From positions 1 to 64,000 of the forward strand of contig CAZCGW010000001.1 of the NCBI GenBank assembly GCA_964498255.1: a DNA stretch of 64,000 bases, written 5' to 3'. Source of the DNA: Fluviibacter sp964498255. GTDB taxonomy: Bacteria > Pseudomonadota > Gammaproteobacteria > Burkholderiales > Rhodocyclaceae. Below the pieces are notes generated by a model. The model saw only the letters and a list, made by a program, of their open reading frames with translations, did not search any database and had not been told where the DNA came from. Both the position numbers and the translations under genes were made by a program. Every line of letters begins with the position of its first letter. Position 1 is the stretch's first letter. This document shows positions 7,223 to 15,987 of the stretch, piece after piece.

Positions 7223-8254
7223 ATGGACGAAAACAAGGTCAAGGCACTCGGTGCCGCGCTAGCCCAGATCGAAAAGCAATTCGGCAAGGGCGCCATCATG
7301 AAAATGGGCGACGCGCAGATCGATCAGGGTATTCAAGCGGTTTCCACCGGCTCGCTGGGTCTGGACATGGCACTCGGCATCGGCGGCCTGCCACGCGGCC
7401 GTGTGGTTGAAATCTACGGCCCGGAATCATCGGGTAAAACCACACTGACCCTGCAAGTGATCGCCGCTGCACAACGCGCCGGCGGTACCGCTGCCTTTAT
7501 CGATGCAGAACATGCCCTTGATCCGATCTACGCTGGCAAGCTGGGCGTTGACGTACCGAACCTAATCATTTCGCAACCAGATACCGGCGAACAGGGTCTG
7601 GAAATTGCCGACATGCTGGTGCGCTCGGGCGGCGTCGACATCATTGTTATTGACTCGGTGGCAGCACTGACCCCGCGCGCTGAAATCGAAGGCGAAATGG
7701 GCGACTCCATGATGGGTCTGCACGCCCGTCTGATGAGCCAGGCACTGCGTAAGCTCACCGGCAGCATCAAGAAGACCAACACGCTAGTGATCTTCATTAA
7801 CCAGATCCGCATGAAGATCGGTGTCATGTTCGGCAACCCTGAAACTACCACCGGCGGTAACGCGCTCAAGTTCTACGCATCGGTGCGTCTGGACATCCGC
7901 CGCATCGGCGCCATCAAGCGTGGTGATGAAGTGGTTGGTTCGGAGACCCGCGTTAAGGTCGTCAAGAACAAAGTGGCGCCCCCGTTCCGCGAAGCCATCT
8001 TCGACATTCTGTACGGCGAAGGCATTTCGCGCGAAGGCGAAATCATCGAGCTGGGCGTCGAACACAAGATCGTCGACAAAGCCGGTGCCTGGTACGCCTA
8101 CAACGGCGAAAAGATCGGCCAGGGCAAAGACAATGTCCGCGAGTTCCTGAAGACCCGTCCGGAAATGGCCAAGGAAATCGAAGCCAGGATCATGGAAGCC
8201 GCTGGCATCACCATTGGTGGCGCAGCACCAGCCGCTGACGGAGACGACGCTTAA
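7223..8254 (+). CDS. recA: Recombinase RecA
   Basis: 343 residues. Walker A G-P-E-S-S-G-K-T-T is near residue 66. The ATPase core, the L2 loop region (G-N-P-E-T-T-T-G-G-N-A-L-K-F-Y) and an acidic C-terminus (D-G-D-D-A) are present. It forms the ssDNA filament for strand exchange and triggers LexA self-cleavage. The start at 7223 has an AAGGAAG site and gives the canonical M-D-E-N-K opening; an upstream GTG in frame gives non-family sequence. recX follows after 20 bp. No convincing LexA box was found in the 140 bp upstream. Confidence 0.97.
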   Translation: MDENKVKALGAALAQIEKQFGKGAIMKMGDAQIDQGIQAVSTGSLGLDMALGIGGLPRGRVVEIYGPESSGKTTLTLQVIAAAQRAGGTAAFIDAEHALDPIYAGKLGVDVPNLIISQPDTGEQGLEIADMLVRSGGVDIIVIDSVAALTPRAEIEGEMGDSMMGLHARLMSQALRKLTGSIKKTNTLVIFINQIRMKIGVMFGNPETTTGGNALKFYASVRLDIRRIGAIKRGDEVVGSETRVKVVKNKVAPPFREAIFDILYGEGISREGEIIELGVEHKIVDKAGAWYAYNGEKIGQGKDNVREFLKTRPEMAKEIEARIMEAAGITIGGAAPAADGDDA

Positions 8255-8274
8255 GTCGAGCGAGGCCGGAGAGA

Positions 8275-8835
8275 TTGGCTGCCACAGCTGACGACCTGCG
8301 TGCTCGTGCGCTGCGCCTTCTGGCGCGGCGCGAGTATGCCCGACAGGAGCTGGCCACCAAACTCCTCAGCCGACCTGCACCACGGCCCAAGCGCCGCTCG
8401 CCCGGCAACACGCGGGATGTTTTCGAACAGTTCGCGGTTGAAGAGGTTTACATCGCCCCCACCGAAGCCGAAGTGAATGCGCTGCTTGACGATCTAGAAA
8501 AGCGGAAGATGCTCTCCGATGATCGTTACGCAGAAATGCGCACCCGCTTACGCGCACCGCGCTATGGCAATACCCGCCTGCAACAGGAACTGGCGCAGAA
8601 GGGCATTGATCGCGATACCATTGCCGCCGTCATCGCCGAACAGCCCGACGAACTGACGCGTTGCCGTGATCTGTGGCTCAGAAAATTCGGTCTGCCACCC
8701 GCCGACATGAATGAACGAATGAAACAAACGCGCCATCTGGCCAGCCGCGGCTTTAATATGCGGGTTATCCAGCAAGTCATCCGCAGCGGCGGCGCCGCCA
8801 ACGAAGACGATCTGTCCGACGTTATCACCACCTGA
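8275..8835 (+). CDS. recX: RecA regulatory protein RecX
   Basis: 186 residues of alpha-helical repeats. The N-terminal R-A-R-A-L-R-L-L-A-R-R-E-Y-A-R-Q-E-L and the later L-D-D-L-E-K-R-K-M-L-S-D-D-R-Y-A are RecX hallmarks. A ~35-residue basic insert (R-P-A-P-R-P-K-R-R) separates the first two helical modules, which makes it longer than the usual ~150. RecX binds the RecA filament and caps its extension. The start is a TTG at 8275, 20 bp after recA and next to a GGAGAG site. Confidence 0.88.
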   Translation: MAATADDLRARALRLLARREYARQELATKLLSRPAPRPKRRSPGNTRDVFEQFAVEEVYIAPTEAEVNALLDDLEKRKMLSDDRYAEMRTRLRAPRYGNTRLQQELAQKGIDRDTIAAVIAEQPDELTRCRDLWLRKFGLPPADMNERMKQTRHLASRGFNMRVIQQVIRSGGAANEDDLSDVITT

Positions 8836-8865
8836 CCACCCCGCTCAATCAATCCGACTCCCATC

Positions 8866-9603
8866 ATGACTGACGCCAAGCCCGCCATTCTTTCTGCCCG
8901 GAACCTACGCAAGGTTTACCGTAAACGTACCGTCGTTAAAGACGTGTCGTTCGACGTAGCTGCCGGCCAGGTTGTCGGACTGCTCGGCCCTAATGGTGCA
9001 GGTAAAACGACTTGCTTCTATATGGTGGTCGGCCTAGTACCCGCCGATGGTGGCAACATCACGCTGGCCGGCGATGAGCTCGTGCATCTGCCCATTCATC
9101 AACGGGCGCACATGGGCGTCTCTTACCTGCCGCAGGAAGCCTCGGTTTTCCGCAAGCTCACCGTCGAAGAAAATATTCTCGCCGTGCTACAGCTACAGAA
9201 ACTCGGCGCCGATGAAGAGCACAACCGTCTTGAAACACTGCTCGACGAGCTGGCGATTCAGCACATTCGACACAGTCGTGCCGCGGCACTCTCCGGTGGC
9301 GAACGTCGCCGTGTAGAGATCGCCCGCGCCCTAGCCACCAAGCCACGCTTCATTCTGCTCGATGAACCGTTCGCTGGCGTGGACCCGATTGCTGTTCTGG
9401 AAATCCAGAAGATCATCCGCTTCCTAAAAGAGCGCGGCATCGGTGTGCTGATTACCGACCACAACGTGCGCGAAACCCTGGGCATTACAGATCACGCCTA
9501 CATCATTAGCGAAGGCACCGTGCTGGCATCCGGCAGCCCTGATGAAATCATCAACAACGAAGCTGTTCGACAGGTTTATCTGGGTGAACACTTCCGCCTG
9601 TAA
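8866..9603 (+). CDS. lptB: LPS export ABC transporter ATP-binding protein LptB
   Basis: 245 residues. Walker A G-P-N-G-A-G-K-T-T, Q-loop Y-L-P-Q-E-A-S-V-F-R, signature L-S-G-G-E-R-R-R-V-E-I-A-R-A-L and Walker B L-L-D-E-P-F-A-G-V-D-P are all present. LptB powers extraction of LPS from the inner membrane with LptF, LptG and LptC. In most betaproteobacteria lptC-lptA precede lptB; here recX does, so those partners must lie elsewhere. rpoN follows after 39 bp. Confidence 0.93.
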   Translation: MTDAKPAILSARNLRKVYRKRTVVKDVSFDVAAGQVVGLLGPNGAGKTTCFYMVVGLVPADGGNITLAGDELVHLPIHQRAHMGVSYLPQEASVFRKLTVEENILAVLQLQKLGADEEHNRLETLLDELAIQHIRHSRAAALSGGERRRVEIARALATKPRFILLDEPFAGVDPIAVLEIQKIIRFLKERGIGVLITDHNVRETLGITDHAYIISEGTVLASGSPDEIINNEAVRQVYLGEHFRL

Positions 9604-9642
9604 TTTAGTGCAGTCCTCCGCAGCACACCGTATCGGAACACC

Positions 9643-11091
9643 ATGAAGGCCAGCCTGCAACTCAGGGGCACGCAGCACCTGACAATGACCCCGCAATTGC
9701 AACAGTCGATCAGACTGCTGCAACTCTCGTCGGTCGAACTGCAACAAGAGGTTGCTCAGGCGCTGGCCGAGAACCCGATGCTTGAGCGGGAAGATGGAGA
9801 AGAGGGCGAAGAGGCATCAACCACGCATAACGAAAGCAACCACAACGCCCAGGAAGCAACGGCAGAGCAGAGCACGGACAGCATGCCCGACACTGCCGAA
9901 GCCTTCGAACAATCCAGTCCGATGGATATGGACGAAGGCCCCTACACCTATGCCGGTTCTGGCGGTGATGACGGGGATAACGATTATGAACAGGCTGACA
10001 GTAGTGCAGTCACGTTACGTGAGCACCTGCTGGCACAAGCCGGGCTGCAGCGCTGCAGCTGGCGAGAACAGGCTCTGGTACGCATTCTGATCGAAGCGCT
10101 TGATGAGCGGGGTTATCTCACCAGTAGCCTCGATGAAATTCTCGCAGCACTGCCGGATGACGAAACCGTTGCCCTCACCGAACTCGAAGCCGCGCTCGCG
10201 CGCCTGCAGGAACTAGACCCACCAGGCGTGGGCGCCCGCACGCTCACCGAATGCCTGCTACTGCAACTGAAAGATCTATCTGATCCGACAGCCACTCTCG
10301 CCCGCATACTGGTAACAGATTATCTACCCGCATTAGCGCAACGGGACTTTGTACAGCTACGCCGTAAGACCGGTGCCGATGACAATGCCCTGCGTGATGC
10401 ACAAGCGCTGATCCGCAGCCTGAATCCACACCCGGGCCACAGCTTCCTCGATGACGCCAGCCCGTACATCATTCCTGATGTGCTCGTTCGCAAAATCGAA
10501 AGCACCCACGCCGCGCGCTGGACCGCAACGACGAATCCAGACGCTCTACCGCGACTCAAAATCAATCGCCTCTATGCCGGCCTGCTGGGTCAGGCCAGCG
10601 GTGGCCACAGCGGACTCAGTGGTCAACTACAAGAGGCTCGTTGGCTCATCAAGAATATCCAGCAACGGTTCGAAACCATCGAACGGGTTGCTCAAGCAAT
10701 CGTCAGCGAACAGGCCGCTTTTTTTGAAAAAGGGGAGTTGGCCATGCGTCCGCTGGTCCTACGGGAAATTGCGGACCAATTAGGGCTCCACGAATCGACG
10801 ATTTCCCGGGTGACCTCCCAGAAATTCATGGCCACCCCGCGCGGAGTCTTTGAATTTAAATACTTTTTTGGCAGCCACGTTGGCACCGATGACGGCGGCG
10901 CAGCCTCTGCCACGGCCATAAAAGCCCGAATCAAGCAGCTGATCGGGGGTGAAAATCCCAAAAAACCACTCTCCGATCAACAAATTTGTGATCAATTTAG
11001 TGCCGAAGGCATTGTCGTAGCACGCCGGACCATAGCAAAATACCGTGAGGCGATGGGTCTCCCCACCGCCAGTTTGCGCAAGACCCTTTAG
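9643..11091 (+). CDS. rpoN: RNA polymerase sigma-54 factor
   Basis: 482 residues. The Gln/Leu-rich activator-interacting region I is at residues 1-50, the acidic region II at ~50-120, the core-binding domain follows, the HTH (D-Q-L-G-L-H-E-S-T-I-S-R-V) is near 380, and the C-terminal RpoN box A-R-R-T-I-A-K-Y-R-E recognises the -24 element. Its position in lptB-rpoN-hpf-ptsN-hprK is the conserved one. It directs transcription of nitrogen and other enhancer-dependent genes. Confidence 0.96.
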   Translation: MKASLQLRGTQHLTMTPQLQQSIRLLQLSSVELQQEVAQALAENPMLEREDGEEGEEASTTHNESNHNAQEATAEQSTDSMPDTAEAFEQSSPMDMDEGPYTYAGSGGDDGDNDYEQADSSAVTLREHLLAQAGLQRCSWREQALVRILIEALDERGYLTSSLDEILAALPDDETVALTELEAALARLQELDPPGVGARTLTECLLLQLKDLSDPTATLARILVTDYLPALAQRDFVQLRRKTGADDNALRDAQALIRSLNPHPGHSFLDDASPYIIPDVLVRKIESTHAARWTATTNPDALPRLKINRLYAGLLGQASGGHSGLSGQLQEARWLIKNIQQRFETIERVAQAIVSEQAAFFEKGELAMRPLVLREIADQLGLHESTISRVTSQKFMATPRGVFEFKYFFGSHVGTDDGGAASATAIKARIKQLIGGENPKKPLSDQQICDQFSAEGIVVARRTIAKYREAMGLPTASLRKTL

Positions 11092-11101
11092 AGGAGGCAG
11101 T

Positions 11102-11425
11102 ATGAATCTGCAAATCAGTGGTCATCATCTGGAAGTTAGCCCCGCTATCCGCGAATACGTCGGCCAGAAGTTGCAAAAGGTCACGCGACATTTCGATCAC
11201 GTTATCGACATGCATGTCGTGCTTAGCGTAGAAAAACTGAACCAGAAAGCTGAAGTAACGCTGCACGTTCCGGGCAAAGATATTTTTGTCGAAAGTACCG
11301 ACCCGAACCTGTATGCTGCGGTTGATGACCTCACCGACAAGCTTGATCGTCAGGTCCAGAAATACAAGCAGAAGATTCAGGATCACGGACGGGGCCAAAC
11401 GGTCGCCAGCCATCTGGAAGAATAA
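11102..11425 (+). CDS. hpf: Ribosome hibernation-promoting factor (short form)
   Basis: 107 residues, a single S30AE domain without the long-HPF dimerisation tail. The sequence M-N-L-Q-I-S-G-H-H-L-E-V-S-P-A-I-R is typical. It binds the 30S decoding region and inactivates ribosomes in stationary phase as 100S dimers. GAGGAGG precedes ATG 11102, 10 bp after rpoN. An intrinsic terminator follows. Confidence 0.93.
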   Translation: MNLQISGHHLEVSPAIREYVGQKLQKVTRHFDHVIDMHVVLSVEKLNQKAEVTLHVPGKDIFVESTDPNLYAAVDDLTDKLDRQVQKYKQKIQDHGRGQTVASHLEE

Positions 11426-11437
11426 CTTTTACGGATG

Positions 11438-11466
11438 GGCGGGCACAGCAATGTGCCCGCCTTTTA
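11438..11466 (+). terminator. Strong hairpin with T-run between hpf and ptsN
   Basis: Perfect 10-bp stem GGCGGGCACA/TGTGCCCGCC (11438-11447 and 11452-11461) with a GCAA loop and TTTT at once after it. The ptsN ATG starts 6 bp after the last T, so this hairpin both ends the upstream mRNA and occupies the place where a ptsN ribosome-binding site would be. Confidence 0.8.
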
Positions 11467-11470
11467 TTGA

Positions 11471-11920
11471 ATGAATGCTATTGCCCAACTACTGACGCAG
11501 GATGCGATTGTCCTGACCGCCAAGCCAACCACCAAGGAAGCCCTCTTTACAGAAGCTGCCCTTGCCCTTGGCCAGCGTCTTGGCATCAACAGCACCACTG
11601 TAGAAGACTGCCTCAAAATGCGGGAGCAGCTTGGTTCTACGGGCCTAGGCCAGGGCGTCGGCATTCCACACGGCCGACTTAAAGGCCTCAAGCAAGTCTC
11701 CGGCATGTTCTATCGCCTGAGCACCCCGATTCCTTTTGATGCACCGGATAACCGCCCGGTGGATCTGGCTTTCTTTCTGCTGGTGCCCGAACAAAGCACT
11801 GAAGAGCATCTGCAGCTGCTATCTGAACTCGCCCAAGGTTTTTCGGATCCGGATTTCCGCGACAAATTGCGCACCAGCACCGATGCGGCAGAAGTGCTCA
11901 AACTTTTCGCCAGCAATTAA
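11471..11920 (+). CDS. ptsN: PTS IIA-like nitrogen-regulatory protein PtsN (EIIA-Ntr)
   Basis: 149 residues forming one PTS EIIA type-2 domain. The phosphorylatable histidine is H67 in G-I-P-H-G-R. It takes phosphate from NPr/HPr in the nitrogen-related PTS and regulates potassium, nitrogen and stress functions. It sits between hpf and hprK as in other betaproteobacteria. No Shine-Dalgarno is visible because a terminator-type hairpin ends 6 bp before the ATG. Confidence 0.93.
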   Translation: MNAIAQLLTQDAIVLTAKPTTKEALFTEAALALGQRLGINSTTVEDCLKMREQLGSTGLGQGVGIPHGRLKGLKQVSGMFYRLSTPIPFDAPDNRPVDLAFFLLVPEQSTEEHLQLLSELAQGFSDPDFRDKLRTSTDAAEVLKLFASN

Positions 11921-11937
11921 TAAGCCACACAGACACC

Positions 11938-12960
11938 ATGAAAGAGCTCACCGTCGCACAGCTTTACGAGGCCCATAAGGATCGGCTGGCGCTGAGCTGG
12001 ATCGGCAGTGTCGGTTGTAACCGCAGCATACGGCTGGTAGAAACCGATGCCTACGGCTCGGACATTGTCGGTCACCTGAACATCATTCACCCGGACCGAC
12101 TTCAGGTCGTTGGCTCGGCCGAGCAGAAATGGGCGCTGCGCACGCGGGCACAACGTCGCCAATCCGTTTTTGAAGATCTCTGCCAGGCCGCACCACCTGC
12201 CATTATTGTGGCGGATGGCCTGCCCATTCTTGATGAACTGCGTGACGCCTGTGAAAAAACCGGCACGCCGCTGTTCTCCTCCGCCCGCTCATGCTCTGCC
12301 GTAATCGATCAGCTACGCCACTATCTAGCGCGCAAGCTGGCCGACACCACCAGCCTGCATGGTGTTTTCATGGATGTGCTGGGTATGGGTGTCATGATCA
12401 CCGGCGACTCAGGCTCAGGCAAAAGCGAACTGGCACTGGAACTCATTTCTCGCGGTCATGGCCTCGTTGCCGACGATGTCGTAGAGCTGACCCGCGTTGC
12501 GCCAAATGTCATCGAAGGCCGTTGCCCCGGGATCCTGCGTGACTTCCTTGAAGTGCGTGGCCTCGGACTACTCAACATCCGCACCATCTTTGGTGAAACG
12601 GCTTCGCGTCGCAAGATGCGCCTCAAGCTCATCGTGCATCTGCACCGTCAGCAACCGGGCTCCGCCGACATACCCCGTCTACCTTTCGAAGCGCAGACGC
12701 AGGAGATTCTTGGCATCGATATCCGCAAGGTCAACATTCCTGTCGCTGCTGGTCGAAACCTAGCCGTGCTGCTCGAGGCTGCTGTGCGCAATACGATTCT
12801 GCAATTCCGTGGCATTGATAGCCTGGATGAATTTATCGCCCGCCAGCAGGAAGAAGTGCTTGCCCAGGAGGCCATAGCCGCCAAGAGTGCGCAACGCGCG
12901 CTTGCCCTTGATACAGGACATACCATCAGGCCCGAAGAGATCGACGACCCGTCGATCTAA
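11938..12960 (+). CDS. hprK: HPr kinase/phosphorylase
   Basis: 340 residues. After the N-terminal DRTGG-like domain (~1-130), the kinase domain has Walker A G-D-S-G-S-G-K-S (156-163) and the HprK signature E-V-R-G-L-G-L-L-N-I-R (~206-216). It phosphorylates and dephosphorylates Ser of HPr. It starts 17 bp after ptsN. In many relatives rapZ follows; here the gene meets ttcA tail to tail with 3 bp between stops. Confidence 0.93.
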   Translation: MKELTVAQLYEAHKDRLALSWIGSVGCNRSIRLVETDAYGSDIVGHLNIIHPDRLQVVGSAEQKWALRTRAQRRQSVFEDLCQAAPPAIIVADGLPILDELRDACEKTGTPLFSSARSCSAVIDQLRHYLARKLADTTSLHGVFMDVLGMGVMITGDSGSGKSELALELISRGHGLVADDVVELTRVAPNVIEGRCPGILRDFLEVRGLGLLNIRTIFGETASRRKMRLKLIVHLHRQQPGSADIPRLPFEAQTQEILGIDIRKVNIPVAAGRNLAVLLEAAVRNTILQFRGIDSLDEFIARQQEEVLAQEAIAAKSAQRALALDTGHTIRPEEIDDPSI

Positions 12961-12963
12961 GCG

Positions 12964-13890
12964 CTAGCGTGCAGGTGGCTTACCAAAAGTAATTACCTGC
13001 TCATCACTCGCTGCAGGCGTTTCACAAGGCTCGGTGTCGTAGTTCTCGCTATCAAAGGCAATGTCGCCGCCGCCCGGAATGGCATCTGCATTGCCCATCT
13101 GCAAGCCTTCGAAATCAAACAAACTACGATCGCCCAGATGTGATGGCACCACATTCTGAATTGCCGTCATCACCGACTCGGTACGGCCCGGATAACGCTG
13201 ATCCCAATCGGCCATCATCTCGCGGATCTTCTGACGCTGCAGGTTTTCCTGCGTGCCACATAGGTTGCACGGAATAATCGGAAAGCCCACGCCGCGTGCG
13301 TAGCGAATAATGTCCGCTTCTGGCACATAGGCCAGCGGACGAATCACCATGAAGTCGCCGTTGTCGGTTACCAGCTTTGGCGGCATGGCTTTCAGCTTGC
13401 CACCAAACAGCATGTTCAGAAACAGCGTGTGCACGATGTCATCGCGGTGATGGCCCAGCGCAATCTTATTGGCGCCCAGCTCACTCGCGGTTTTATAAAT
13501 AATCCCGCGACGTAGCCGTGAACACAGCGAACACGTGGTCTTACCCTCAGGCACTTTCTCTTTAACAATGGAGTAAGTGTCCTGCGTCACGATGCGGTAT
13601 TCCACACCCAGCTTTTCCAGATAATTCGGCAACACGTCCGCCGGAAAGCCCGGTTGCTTCTGATCCAGATTCATAGCAATGATGCGGAAGTCGATAGGCG
13701 CGCGCTTACGCAACGCCAGTAACACATCCAGCAAGGTATATGAATCTTTACCGCCCGATAGACACACCATCACCGTGTCGCCATCTTCGATCATCTTGTA
13801 ATCGCCAATGGCCTTACCCACGCGGTTTTCAATAAAACGGCGGAGCTTCAGAATGGTTTGCGAAAGATCTTCGGTGGTTTGATTCGTCAT
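12964..13890 (-). CDS. ttcA: tRNA-cytidine(32) 2-sulfurtransferase TtcA
   Basis: 308 residues. The PP-loop S-G-G-K-D-S near residue 49 activates C32 with ATP. Two CxxC motifs (C-S-L-C in T-T-C-S-L-C-S-R-L-R-R-G, and C-N-L-C in I-P-C-N-L-C-G-T-Q) are the [4Fe-4S] and sulfur-transfer cysteines. The acidic C-terminal extension past ~260 is variable. It makes 2-thiocytidine at tRNA position 32. It ends 3 bp from hprK and lies 3 bp downstream of the SDR gene, so it is in one unit with it. Confidence 0.94.
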   Translation of the reverse strand: MTNQTTEDLSQTILKLRRFIENRVGKAIGDYKMIEDGDTVMVCLSGGKDSYTLLDVLLALRKRAPIDFRIIAMNLDQKQPGFPADVLPNYLEKLGVEYRIVTQDTYSIVKEKVPEGKTTCSLCSRLRRGIIYKTASELGANKIALGHHRDDIVHTLFLNMLFGGKLKAMPPKLVTDNGDFMVIRPLAYVPEADIIRYARGVGFPIIPCNLCGTQENLQRQKIREMMADWDQRYPGRTESVMTAIQNVVPSHLGDRSLFDFEGLQMGNADAIPGGGDIAFDSENYDTEPCETPAASDEQVITFGKPPAR

Positions 13891-13893
13891 GAT

Positions 13894-14661
13894 TCAAGTA
13901 GCCAGGTGGGCGCTGCGGCCCCCATCAACATTAATAACCTGCCCCGTAATGTACGGCGCATCCAGCATGAGAAAGCGCACCGTCCGGGCAATGTCTTCCG
14001 GCGTACCGGCACGCTTGAGTAAGGTATGTTGCACAATCGCCTGGCGATCGGCATCGGCAAACTGGCCGTCTTCCGGCCACAGAATCGGACCCGGCGCTAC
14101 TGCATTCACGCGCACATCCGGTGCCAGTTCAATAGCTAAGGCACGTGTCAGCGTGAGCAATGCGCCCTTGGCTGCAGCATAGAGTGGGTAACCCGCCAAT
14201 GGTCGCTCGGCATGAATATCGGTAATGTTAATCAGGCAACCACCCGCCGCCCGCAAATGCGGTGCGGCCGCCTGCGCCAGAAACAGCGGCGCCTTGAAAT
14301 TGCTGCCGACCAGATCGTGCCAATCTGTCTCGCTAATCTGCCCCAGCGGCGTGGGAAAGAATGATGAGGCATTACACACCAGGCCATCCAGTCGGCCAAA
14401 GCGGGCAACGACAGCGTCCACCAGTGGTGCAATGCGCGTCGTATCCAGCAGATCAGCCGTCACCACCATGGCCGAATCGGCCCGCACAGCATTCAACTGA
14501 GTGGCCAGCGCTTCGGCATCCCCCACGGATTGGCGCGTATGTAAGACAATGCGTGCCCCGCTGGCGTGCAGCGCCGTGGCAATCGCCGCACCCACGCGGC
14601 GTGCCGCCCCGGTGATCAGCATCACGGGGGCATTGGTCGGTGGCATAGCGGCAGAAGTCAC
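13894..14661 (-). CDS. SDR-family pteridine reductase-like protein
   Basis: 255 residues with a classical short-chain dehydrogenase fold. The NADP-binding motif is T-G-A-A-R-R-V-G-A at ~17-25; the arginines favour NADPH. N-A-S at ~95 and the catalytic Y-x-x-x-K (Y-A-A-A-K) at ~160 are present. The TGAxRRxG pattern and the position beside ttcA and the MidA-like gene match the betaproteobacterial pteridine reductases (FolM/PTR1-like) that reduce dihydrobiopterin or dihydrofolate. Start is GTG 14661 or ATG 14646; the Shine-Dalgarno does not decide. Confidence 0.75.
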   Translation of the reverse strand: MTSAAMPPTNAPVMLITGAARRVGAAIATALHASGARIVLHTRQSVGDAEALATQLNAVRADSAMVVTADLLDTTRIAPLVDAVVARFGRLDGLVCNASSFFPTPLGQISETDWHDLVGSNFKAPLFLAQAAAPHLRAAGGCLINITDIHAERPLAGYPLYAAAKGALLTLTRALAIELAPDVRVNAVAPGPILWPEDGQFADADRQAIVQHTLLKRAGTPEDIARTVRFLMLDAPYITGQVINVDGGRSAHLAT

Positions 14662-14754
14662 AATAAATAGGGCATTACAGCAATAAGAATGACGCGTATT
14701 GTCGCATGCGCTATCCTCCTGCTCTACTGCAACCTAAGCAACTATCCACGCGCC

Positions 14755-15987
14755 ATGTCATTGCCCCCCATCATCCAGCCAGCATCGCCCCGTGGGCAAG
14801 ATCCCTTGCCGCAACCGGACACCGAGGCCCAAGCACACAGCCAGGCACTCTGCGACAGCATCGTGGCGGCCATCGATACGGCCAGGGGCTGGATTCCGTT
14901 TAGTGACTATATGGCGCTAGCGCTTTATGCGCCGGGTCTGGGCTACTACAGCGGTGGTGCCCATAAATTCGGCGCAGCAGGGGACTTTGTTACCGGCCCG
15001 GAAATGACCCCCCTCTTTGGCCGCACGCTCGCCAATACCATTGCCCCCATCCTCGCGGCCAGCAAACCCCACGTTATCGAAGCCGGTGCCGGCACCGGCA
15101 AACTGGCGGGAGACTTGCTGCAAGCACTCGAAGCCATGGGCCAGCTGCCCGAACGCTACGATATTCTCGAGCTCTCGGCCGAGCTGGCTGAACGCCAACG
15201 CCAGCATCTGCAAGCCACCGTGCCACACCTCATGGATCGCATCCAGTGGCTAAGCAGCCTGCCCGACAGCCTTGAAGGCGTGCTCGTCGGTAACGAAGTG
15301 CTCGACGCCATGCCCGTAGAGCTGGTGCACTGGAAAGACGGCCACGGTCAACGCCTGGGCGTTAGCGTAGAAGCGGTTGATGATGGCATCCGCTTCATCA
15401 CCACCCCCGGCCATACCAGCCCGGAGCGTGCCGAGCATATCCGTGCGCTCGCCAGTAAATACGATTGGCCTGATGACTACACCACCGAAATACCGGAAGC
15501 GGGCCCTGCCTGGATTGCTACGCTGGCGCAACGCATGACGCAGGGTGCCTTGCTGCTCATCGACTACGGTTTTCCCCGCCACGAGTTCTATCACCACGAA
15601 CGCACCGGTGGCACCCTGATGTGCCACTACCGCCACCGCGCCCACCCCGACCCGTTCTACTGGCCGGGTCTGCAGGACATTACCGCTCACGTAGACTTCA
15701 CCGCCATTGCCGAAGCAGGCTTTGATGCCGGCCTAGAGGTCGCCGGTTATTGCACACAGGCGGGTTGGCTCATGGATGCCGGCTTACTCGACCTATTGGC
15801 CGCCGAACAACCGGCGGACCCCGCACAAATGACCCCGGCCACGGTACGCACACAACATGCCGTACAAACGCTGCTCTCTCCGGCCGAGATGGGTGAGTTT
15901 TTCAAAGTGATCCTGCTAACCAAAGAGCTACCGGGCTCACTGCGCATCCCCGGGTTTATTCGCAGCGACCGTTCTCACACGCTATAA
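14755..15987 (+). CDS. SAM-dependent methyltransferase, MidA/NDUFAF7 family
   Basis: About 410 residues of the DUF185/MidA family. The SAM-binding site E-A-G-A-G-T-G-K-L-A is at ~105 and the family-specific G-N-E-V-L-D-A-M-P-V near 170. The mitochondrial homologue methylates an arginine of complex I NDUFS2; bacterial targets are not established. ATG 14755 (M-S-L-P-P-I-I) is preferred over ATG 14689, whose 22 extra residues look non-coding. It is divergent from the SDR gene, and its 3' end overlaps the RES toxin gene by 32 bp. Confidence 0.82.
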   Translation: MSLPPIIQPASPRGQDPLPQPDTEAQAHSQALCDSIVAAIDTARGWIPFSDYMALALYAPGLGYYSGGAHKFGAAGDFVTGPEMTPLFGRTLANTIAPILAASKPHVIEAGAGTGKLAGDLLQALEAMGQLPERYDILELSAELAERQRQHLQATVPHLMDRIQWLSSLPDSLEGVLVGNEVLDAMPVELVHWKDGHGQRLGVSVEAVDDGIRFITTPGHTSPERAEHIRALASKYDWPDDYTTEIPEAGPAWIATLAQRMTQGALLLIDYGFPRHEFYHHERTGGTLMCHYRHRAHPDPFYWPGLQDITAHVDFTAIAEAGFDAGLEVAGYCTQAGWLMDAGLLDLLAAEQPADPAQMTPATVRTQHAVQTLLSPAEMGEFFKVILLTKELPGSLRIPGFIRSDRSHTL

